A model generated the notes under the pieces. The model ran no database searches. It had not been told where the DNA came from and saw nothing but the letters and a program-made list of their open reading frames with translations. From positions 2,438,001 to 2,502,000 of the forward strand of contig AP031357.1 of the NCBI GenBank assembly GCA_037833965.1: a stretch of DNA of 64,000 nt, read 5' to 3'. The translations under genes and the position numbers were made by a program. This document shows positions 55,855 through 64,000 of this stretch, one piece after another. This stretch comes from Marchantia polymorpha subsp. ruderalis. Its lineage: Eukaryota; Streptophyta; Marchantiopsida; Marchantiales; Marchantiaceae. Every line of letters starts with the position of its first letter. Positions within the stretch are counted from its first letter, which is position 1.

Positions 55855-58800
55855 CTAGAAGCGATGTGGAGGCCATGATGCAGATCTTGTGAGGGAAGGC
55901 TTCATCTTTTTGTCCTCCTCCAAACTGATCATTCCCAGATGCGATGGATCCTCCAACATCATTTTCGCCACCAGATAGCCGGCGATGGACCACGTCTGGT
56001 ACTTCCTGGCTTGCTTTCCGATGTAGCGCCCCAGCTTTCCGTCGTAGTACTCGGGCCAGCCGTCCTTCGACAGTCTTTCTTCCACTAAACCTATTGCTCG
56101 ACGAGCAATCTGCGGTCGGCCTGTCTTGATGCAGGCTGCTGTCAGCATCCAGAGAAGAACTGCACGCGGGCGACAAGAGTGCGGCAAAAACCACGCATCA
56201 GAAAGAGCCTCAGTCTCTGGGGTGAGCAAGCTGTTGGACTTTGTGACCTACGACGACAAATCTGCTCGGATTCCCCATTCCCTCGAGGGCATCAACGCCC
56301 GCCCACTTAGCGCGAAATTTCTTCGGGCTTATGCCAAAAGAATAAGTTTCTTAATGCTGTAAACCCTCCACCACATGTACCGAATGTTGCGGGGGTGCCA
56401 TGCCCTCCTGCTGCAGGGCAGGCATCTAGGAGTGAGGTGGAATACTGCACCGAGGCGCAAAGCACTGCGCCTCGCAGGATTCCACCCTCCACAAACATCG
56501 GCATTTATGGGATCACAGTGGCTTTCACGTTCCCAAAGTTAATCGAGACGATCCCTAGAACCAGAGCCTCACATGCCGAGCGAGGCCTACAGCAATCATG
56601 CGCAGCTGCACCAGGCTTTTTCGCATTTTCTCGCCGGGGCAGCAACCCTAAAGGTGCAGCCCTAGGCAAATGCACCCCAGCGAATTCGCCCCCTATTCGT
56701 GGCCTACGGTGATGATCAGAAGTAGAGCGTGAAGCCCATGCGGCGAGCGCACGATGCTTGTCCGAATGGTCACGAGCACTGACATAAAATCTCGAGAGAA
56801 TCCACGACCCTGACTGAATTCGGTCTGGACGGGATCCGAGTTTCTACTCCGACTGAACCTCGCAAAGCTAAACATGCCCAAATGCATCGAATCCGACCGA
56901 ATTCTTACCTGGCCAGGATCCACCGTTGTGGTAACTCCATCTCGTGTTCTTCGGGTCGCACCCGGTAACAATTCGCCATTCATGACCTTCTAAGGCCGGA
57001 TACGACACCTTGAGGGGCATGTCCCCGACCAGCTCCTGCCATCTTTCTTCGAAAAGATCCATGATAGCTGATGATTGCTCCGGTGTAGCCAAAGCTGACA
57101 GTATGGCGCAGCAATTTCCTATGGCGAACCAACGGAAATCCAGCCGGGCAGGGCTCACGTTTCCGATGAAGTACCCTCCCTTCATCGGCATGAAATCGAA
57201 GACCCAGTCCGGGATGGACTCGGGAATGACATTGAATTTATTTACAGCTGTGTGGGAGTACTCCTCTGTTTTGAATCGGTAGATGTTGTTGAGCTGATTG
57301 TGGTCGAGCCAAAAGTATTCGCGCATGTGAAAGCTCAAAGCTGTTAACCTCTTGTCTATGCGCTCGAGGAATTCCTTGCCGCCGTTCTCAGGCTTCAGCA
57401 ATGTCCTCGCGCACCTCAGCGCCATGAAGAACAACGACTGGATTTCTATGGGGTATCCATAAATCCCCTGACAGAAACAACGAGACGAAACAACAATGCT
57501 GTCAGCAGGGCTTCCAAATCAGTCGCTTTTCACGACCTAATCAGACAACATGAGGCCAAGAATGAGCACAAGCCGCTAGAGCTGCCCGTGACAGAGCCAG
57601 AGACCGAATCTGACTCGACCGAAAGCGATCGATGATAATACAGTAAGCCCGAGCGAACCTACCATTCTCCTATCGATCATCGCACATCCATCTGCGCAGA
57701 GGAGTGTCGGGAAGGTGTCAAATCCATCTGAGAGACAGAGGTTTAGAATAAGCCTCATGCCCCGCTGGCAGTCGGGCGTGTCGGCAAGACTGTGATCTCC
57801 GGTAGATCTGGTGTAGGCTCGCAGTAAAATTATCCACCAAAATCCTGAGTCTACCGGTGCAACTCTTCCGATAGCACTCTCGCCGAAATCTGCTATCATT
57901 GTATCACTATTCCGCACCGGATCGTGCAGCACTTTGAAACTGGCGGGCATCACGCCTTCACCCAAAGTGAAGCAGTCAATACGCTTCTCCCATGCCTGGA
58001 GACGGAGCGCTTTGTTCAAAAAATTCCTCACAATCTCGGGCTCACCATTCATGAGAAAGGCCAGCCCGCTCGGAACGAAGTCCCTCACGAACACCTGCAA
58101 GCAAATTCACACACGTATCAGTGCCATTACATCGAAACGAATTTACCTACTGCGCCTTTCCGCAGCTAAATTTCCCAGGTACCCCAATTCCTCGACAGAA
58201 AGAAGTGCCCGAAGAAAAGCCGGCTCAAAAGCCAGCGATGAAATCCTACGGCGATTGGGGTAGGCGTCCACCCTGGGCAGAGCATCATGATAGCCGCCAG
58301 TGACCGGCGAAAATTCGAATGCCTCGGACCCTCATCCCCCAAATCGGGAACATTCTCGATGGACGTCGAGACAAGGAGACAAACGTACTGGACATGAGGT
58401 GGACGGGGACAGAGAGAATTGGACGAGAGTGTGTCCAGCCGTAAGGTAACCAAATCAGCATTGTACAGCACACAAACTTGATGTAGACTCGGCCGTCTAC
58501 CAGAATCGGCAGAGCGTCACTGTAATTCAGACAAATCTAGCACCTGGTCAACCGTACTCGTCAGAAGCCAGCCTCCCAGGTGCGGGGAGGCTGAGGCTGT
58601 CCCACCTCAGAAATCCGCACATCCACGTCTCTAGTACGAATGCTTTGGATGCAGAGCGTCAAATCACAAGCAAATCCACAGCTGCAACATACCTGATTGT
58701 AATTGAGGGAGTCTTCGGTGGGATCCATCGCCGCAATGGTTCCCACGGGCTTGCCGCGGAAGTAGACCAGCGATCTTCGCAATGCATCCCACGCATCGCC

Positions 58801-59160
58801 AATCATGGGATGCGGCTCGAAGGGATGCCGGGGAGTGTTGAAGCCCCTCGGTGTGCTGCCCCGAGGGGTGTTGGCCGCCGATCGTGAAGAAGGTGTCACC
58901 ATCCCATCCAAGCAATCGGAGCTTTTCACGGTCTCCAAAGTTTGCCGATGTCGGGGAGACCGGAGCTGCTCGCTGAAGGATCTCTCATCGAGCGACCTCT
59001 GAGTTTCAATTGTCGGATGGGATCGTGGCTTGACCTCCAGAAGCTTGGAAAAATCGAATCCATTGTCTGTAGTTGGACGGTACCCGTCTACATTCTTCCC
59101 GTGAGACTCAGTGTTGGCTTCCATGGACAGAGGGCTCACTGACAGCATATCTACAGGCAT
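55855..59160 (-). CDS. CINV: Alkaline/neutral invertase (GH100), cytosolic type
   Basis: Four exons in transcription order, 59160-58693, 58094-57663, 57467-56909 and 56159-55855, join to 587 codons in phase. The enzyme hydrolyses sucrose to glucose and fructose near neutral pH. The N-terminal 120 residues are Ser/Arg-rich ([11 protein letters not shown]) with no clear transit peptide. The (alpha/alpha)6 barrel follows: [66 protein letters not shown] (Asp238, expected catalytic acid), [20 protein letters not shown] (Glu463, expected second catalytic residue), and [20 protein letters not shown]. The C-terminus ends [10 protein letters not shown]; in Arabidopsis CINV1 the matching serine is phosphorylated in light and binds 14-3-3, so similar control is plausible. 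The N-terminus is longer than that of CINV1 (551 residues). Confidence 0.95.
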
Positions 59161-61500
59161 GAGACGAGTTCCGCAACCGCTCTATACGAGCTTGAGCAAG
59201 CTCCCCAGGGGCACCAGCAGCACCACCTCGTCCTCCGAGTGCCTCACGACCTTCGGTCTTCGTCAGCCCCGATCTAACCCTAGCCTTTTGAGGGTCCAAT
59301 CAGCGATCCACAATCAACTACCGGTCAAGCTTCCTGGAGATGCATGCAGCAACCTCGTGTGCGTGCTGACGGAGGACGTGCAGTATTGGAACCGCTGATG
59401 CCGGACGCAGGGACAGGTGTTGAGTACTTGGGCCGGTTATCAACTTCTCTCGTTTATATGTGCTTGTCGAGTTGGGAAAAAGATTCCCCCAAAAAAATTT
59501 CAAGAAATTTCTACAGCTCTCGTATTATATGAATATCATCAATCGCCGGACCGATCTCCGAGGAAAAGATACGCGAGTGGCACGCACAAGCGGGTGGAAT
59601 GATCAAAGGCTGTGTGCCAACAACTTCCTCGACCTCACGCAATGTCCACGTGCCAGAGGTCGAATTCGCTGCGACAATCTTCGAGTGACAGGGTACAGAG
59701 GGGCGGCGGAAACGAACGAAGGAACGAACGATGGAATGAATGGTCGGAGCTGTGAAAATTGGGATCGAAGCCTGAGCTCGAAGATGCGAGGAAACTCACC
59801 CCGCACTGGTGAGAGGAGCAGAAACAGAGGCGACTGCGATCTTATAAGACATCCACCGAGAATAGAAAGTGGTGCTGTCCAGAGACTTGCTTCTACGAGC
59901 GGCGGCAGCAGCTGTATCCGAAACAGAGTCCGAGCGACAGAACATTCACAAAACGGACACCTCTCTCTCGCCCGCACTCTCGAAGTCCTGTCGACGAGTC
60001 GAGCTACAACAACACCTCATATGCCTCCCTCTCCGCGCAACCCGAATCTCCTCTCCTCTCCTCTCGCTCTCTCTGTGAGTGCTCTCTGAACCGTGTCCCA
60101 CGAAAGGAAAAAGAGCACCGAATGCTCCTCCTCCGAGCGCGAAAGAAGTTTATGTGTGGTCGGTCGGTCAGTCCAATTTCCTCACTCCCGTCTCTCGTTC
60201 TCTTCTCCTCTCTCTCTCTCTCTCTACCGGCACCGTGTGACGAAACCCCGTGGGCAGCAACGCACAACCTCGTGAGAGAGGCAATGCACTGCCGGTAGTT
60301 CCGGGTCCACGGGGAGGGCGGTAAGAGAAGGAGTAGTAGTAGTAGTAGAGTAGGCAGCAGTCGTAGGTTGGAATCAAGAGGTGAAACCTCGCGTGGTAAG
60401 TGTAATAAATCCACCGAGTAGTGAGTGACTCGCGAGCGAGAGCTGTAGATTGCCCGATTGGTCGTCGGAGGAAGATCGCCGTGCGGTCGGTCAGGTGGTG
60501 GCGAAGGCGATTGTGATGGTGATATTGATAGTGAGAGTCGGGGTAAGAGCTCGTAGTAGTAGTAGTAGCAGTAGCAGTAGAAAGTGGTAGTGTCACTCAC
60601 TCACTCACTTCTTCCCTTCCTCACTCACTCGCTCACTCACTGCTCGCCTGCTGGTGGAAGTAGTAGCGGTGATGGTGTATGACAGGCGCGGTCCAGCCCG
60701 GCTCAGCCTCGCGGGAGTCAGTAAGGCCCCGGGCACGCAGTAATAGAAGAAGAGGCGACGGGACGGAATGGGTGGTGGCAAGGGCTGCGGGGCGGGAATG
60801 AGGGACGGAGAGTGATCGTGTACCACCACCACCACCACAACTACGACCTGAAGGAGAGAAATCACTGTCCGCGTATTTGTTTGTCCACCGCCACCAACCC
60901 CCACAACTCACGACAACAACGAAGACGACGACGACGACAACAACAACGCGTGGGCGGTCGAGCGAGCGAGCGAGCGATCGAGGCGGCCTGCACTCGACTC
61001 GCACTCGCACTCGCACTCTCTTCACTCTCCCTCACTCACAATTGCCCCAGCAAGCGAGCGATTCGAGCTATCGCAATTGGGGGCACGACTGTGGGCCAGC
61101 CGCAGAGCGCACAGCGCAGAGTGAAGAGCGTGTGTGAGAGAGAGAGAAATAGAGAGGAAGGAAGGAAGGAAGGACCGGGGTGTGCGAGGAGAAAAAGAAA
61201 CGCCGATCCTCTCCCGGGAGGAAAATGAAATGGCGAAGAGAGAGAGAGAGAGAGAGAGGAGGAGGAGGAGAGTGTGCGAGTATGTGTGTGTGTGTGCTGG
61301 CAGCGGAGGCTCGAGCGGATGCAGAAAAGGAGACACGCAAGGGAATAGAAGAGCTTGTGAGAGAGAGAATATAAAGGGGAGAGGTCTGGTGCGTGACAGC
61401 TAGATGCTGGCAGGGGTACAAGAGCATGGGTAAGGTCGGTAGAACCGGATATGATGCGATTGATGAGAGAGAAGGGCTTCTTCCTTCGCGGTGGGCCCCA
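59161..61500 (-). promoter_or_regulatory. Invertase leader and promoter region, CT/GA-rich
   Basis: Read on the minus strand this is the upstream side of the invertase gene. It is dense in GA/CT runs (60045-60075, 60200-60230, 61134-61260), TAG/TAC trinucleotide runs (60330-60350, 60551-60585), (CAC)n at 60822-60838, (GAC)n near 60925 and (TG)n at 61282. Long GA/CT-rich leaders are common in plant genes and bind BPC-type factors. The open frames on both strands are repeat artefacts. A transcription start cannot be placed. Confidence 0.4.
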
Positions 61501-64000
61501 TCGCCATCCCCCTGCTAACCCTCGACTCCTGCCAGAGAGAGAAACTAACGACGGAGCAGGAGAAGGAGAAGAACCCTAACCAAACCCGCAGAGCCCCAGC
61601 TTAACCCATGTCATGGGCATCGCTCACTCCCTCCTCCATCGCATGCATGATTGACCCGACCTACTCATCCATCCACCGTCGATCGCCTGTCATCTGCGCC
61701 ACATGAATGGCCCCGTACACCGCTCGCTCGGACGGGGGACTTTAGTGCTGCTGCTGCTGCTTCTTCTTTCTGCTGTGTTCTTCGTCTGCCCTCTGCTGCT
61801 TTGTTTCCCGTCCGCTTAACAGGCGCCCCGCCCCGCCCCACCCCACCCTCACGCCATGGATTTGATTCGCTCACTCAGCCAGCCACCCAAGCCCCTTTCC
61901 GTCACGGACTCGGGGCCGATCGCATTTCATCAGCCGCGCCTTCGGCCGTCGTCAGATTCGGACTACAGTCGCCCCGGCCACTGACTACGACGAGCGACAT
62001 GCATTTGCCTCTCTGGGCCGCCGCCGGCCGGCCGGCAAACTGGGTGCACAAAGTCAGTCAGGTCCACGATAATCCCTCTCATGCTCGCAAGCACGGTCGC
62101 GCTCTTCAATGCCCGCGGGCCGGCGGGCGGGCGGGCGGGCGGGCTGGCTGGCTGGCTGGCTGGCTGGCAGACAAGACGCAGCTTTTGGCCTCGCCTACCG
62201 CGCATTGTAGGTCCTTCCCTACCTGACCTGAACGACAGACACAGAGAGAGAGAGAGGGAGAGAGATTCAGAGAGAGGCGAGAGACTTCGCGGTGCCTGGG
62301 TGCCTGCTGCCGCCGCCGGCGAGTGAGCCGAGCTGATCTCAGCTGACCTTCGCTGATTCTGATCTGAGCTCACGCTCCGCGTCCCTGCCCTGGCTGTGGC
62401 CGGGAGGGGGGATGTCGACCCGTTTCGCCGGGCGCGGGCAGCTTCAACTGCTCGAATGTACTGCCCCGGCCCATCCGGCCATCCGACCCGTCCGCCCGCC
62501 GGGCCCGAACATGCTCCTCGAGGTTGAGCGGCCCGGCGGTCGTCCCCGTCCGGTGAGATGCGTGCATGCAAGTGAGGGCCGAGGCGGGAATTCGCGACGC
62601 TCTGGAGGAGGAATGTGCTCTCGCTAGTTTGATTGCCGGACGCAGGACGGAGGAGGAAGAGGTCCACTGCCACTATTCTGTTTCTTGAGTGCGAAGGTGT
62701 CGCATGTTCTCCGAATTGCATGTCCGAAAGTCTCGCATGCGGGCGAGCTCGTCGAGCGTTTGCGCTCACATGTGCAGGATGTGCATAATTCTGCGACCTC
62801 GGAAGACGAGGATTGTAGGATCATACAGTGCGCGCTGGTGGTCAGCCAAAGTGGACACCTTTGGGCGTGTCTTATGGCTAACCCTACCACAGCCTGAATC
62901 CTAAACGATTGCACGCCCTCGCTTGGTATACCGCATCACCTCGCGTCGCATGAGTCGGATGAATCTATGCAAGTCTTCGGGTGTAATGTACTGGTGCGAT
63001 GTGGGGAAGAAGAATCTAGAGGTGAGTCAAAGTAGCGACACTTCACATCAGCCAGGAGGGTGATTAAGATTCTATTAGTACACGTACCCACAACCCCCAG
63101 GCTACAAGCAGAATAAGTGCAGGAAGGACTCGTACCGCTCACTCGTAGGCCTGGCTCGACGGGGAGGGGCGGGGAGGGGAGGGGAGGGGAGGGAGGCAAG
63201 GCCCACGGTGCCCAAGGAGGGCACCACATGGCGGGCATCGATTGGGGGGCGAATCTATTTTGGGTGAGGGGAATCGAATGGGGCGAGCGAGGGACGGATT
63301 TCGGATTGCAATCACACACATCCATCGCAAGAGGATGGATGGAGATTATTGATTAGGGCGACGCGCAGGTGCGGCTGCCTGAAGGAAACCCCCAGAGTTT
63401 CCACATCACGCTCTTGTCAGAATCACGCGAGACTTTACTGGAGCGCTGCTAAAAAAGATGTCACCGCTGTCCATCGATCAGCTCACACGCTCACATCGAC
63501 ATAGAGAGTAGGCTTGCTTCCCCTCCAAATGAAAGCGCTCGCAGGGTACCTCCACCATCTCCCGTGCTGCCAGCCTCTCGACGTCCCCTGCTTCTGTCCC
63601 TGCGGGTGGGTTGTGGGTTGTGGGTTACCTCTGGCTGGCCCTTTGCGGCTCCCGCTGCTAACCAGCTGTACCATGCTCCCACTCTTTTGACTCTTCATCT
63701 GTCTGTCTCTTCGCCACAACATCTGTCTGACTGTCTGTCTGTTCTGCGTGGCGAACTATGCGCTTCAAGATCCGTCGTGTTAGCAGAAGCAGCGATCACA
63801 GCATTAGGGATTTCGGCCCTCCCGCCCTCCACTTTCCGCTGCCTGGTTCAGTTCCCGGAAGCCCTACCCACTGTGTCCAACCATCGTACAGTGTACATCG
63901 AAGTTAGGTAAGAGCTCGGCTGCCGAGAGCGTCCTCACAAGACTACTATTTACAGCTCTCGAGCGCTTGCTTCTTTTCCCTCGTCACTCGTTTCGGCGGT
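61501..64000. other. Intergenic GC-rich region to window end, no supported gene
   Basis: It holds a (GGGC)n-(TGGC)n microsatellite at about 62113-62169 and a G-rich GGGGA run at 63161-63196. Frames such as 62081-62326 and 63564-63911 are partly repeat-coded and unrecognised. AACCCTAACC-like words near 61572 resemble telo-boxes. The promoter of a gene beyond the window may lie here. Confidence 0.5.

Noticed and set aside
60004-60600. A 198-codon minus-strand frame upstream of the invertase gene
   Set aside because: The product is Ser/Leu/Tyr runs from CT and TAC repeats in the presumed leader. There is no conserved motif.

Overview
The window is nuclear DNA of a land plant. The supported host genes are interrupted by GT-AG introns and encode typical plant proteins: a thylakoid-lumen protein with a twin-arginine signal, a dirigent protein, a Phox-type TPR/PB1 protein and a GH100 neutral invertase. 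Around them lie Ty3-type and hAT transposons, A/T-rich deserts and GA/CT-rich leaders. A compact intronless gene of fungal or bacterial type embedded in this setting, together with the overall style, makes a bryophyte (a liverwort such as Marchantia) my best guess. That is inference; no sequence here names the species.

Layout. (1) 1-5679 is one copy of a segmental duplication whose other copy is 22813-26163. Each copy holds a thylakoid-lumen gene (MPH2/TL16-like) followed by a dirigent gene on the opposite strand. The first copy begins inside intron 1, carries a complete 2601-bp hAT transposon (2651-5251, 8-bp target duplication, empty site preserved in the other copy), and loses its dirigent gene after 77 codons at the edge of a Ty3-like element. 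(2) 5680-19264 is a transposon island. It contains scrambled Ty3-like segments with two inverted LTRs, an A/T-rich block, two inverted copies of a non-autonomous hAT family with another nested inside one of them, a phenolic acid decarboxylase gene lying tail-to-tail with a broken FAD-dependent monooxygenase, and a decayed Ty3 integrase. (3) 22300-26547 holds the intact thylakoid-lumen and dirigent genes. (4) 26548-38897 is mostly gene-poor: an A/T desert (about 30.7-35.4 kb), a small non-autonomous hAT element with perfect target duplications (35561-36387), and the probable leader and leader intron of the next gene. (5) 38898-44771 is an 11-exon Phox-like gene. (6) 44772-55854 has no gene I can support; it holds hairpins, an A/T desert and then GC-rich low-complexity DNA including a 34-nt C tract. 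(7) 55855-59160 (minus strand) is a 4-exon neutral invertase gene, preceded by a long CT/GA-rich upstream region to the window end.

The host genes do not form a pathway: photosystem maintenance, cell-wall or lignan-type phenoxy coupling, chaperone/scaffold work and sucrose cleavage are independent jobs. The most unusual content is the decarboxylase/monooxygenase pair. Both families act on phenolic acids in microbes, the pair keeps a compact convergent arrangement, only the decarboxylase is intact, and it sits among transposons. This is the best candidate here for horizontal acquisition from a fungus. All exon boundaries were placed by hand from splice dinucleotides, reading frame and remembered family sequences; no search was run.
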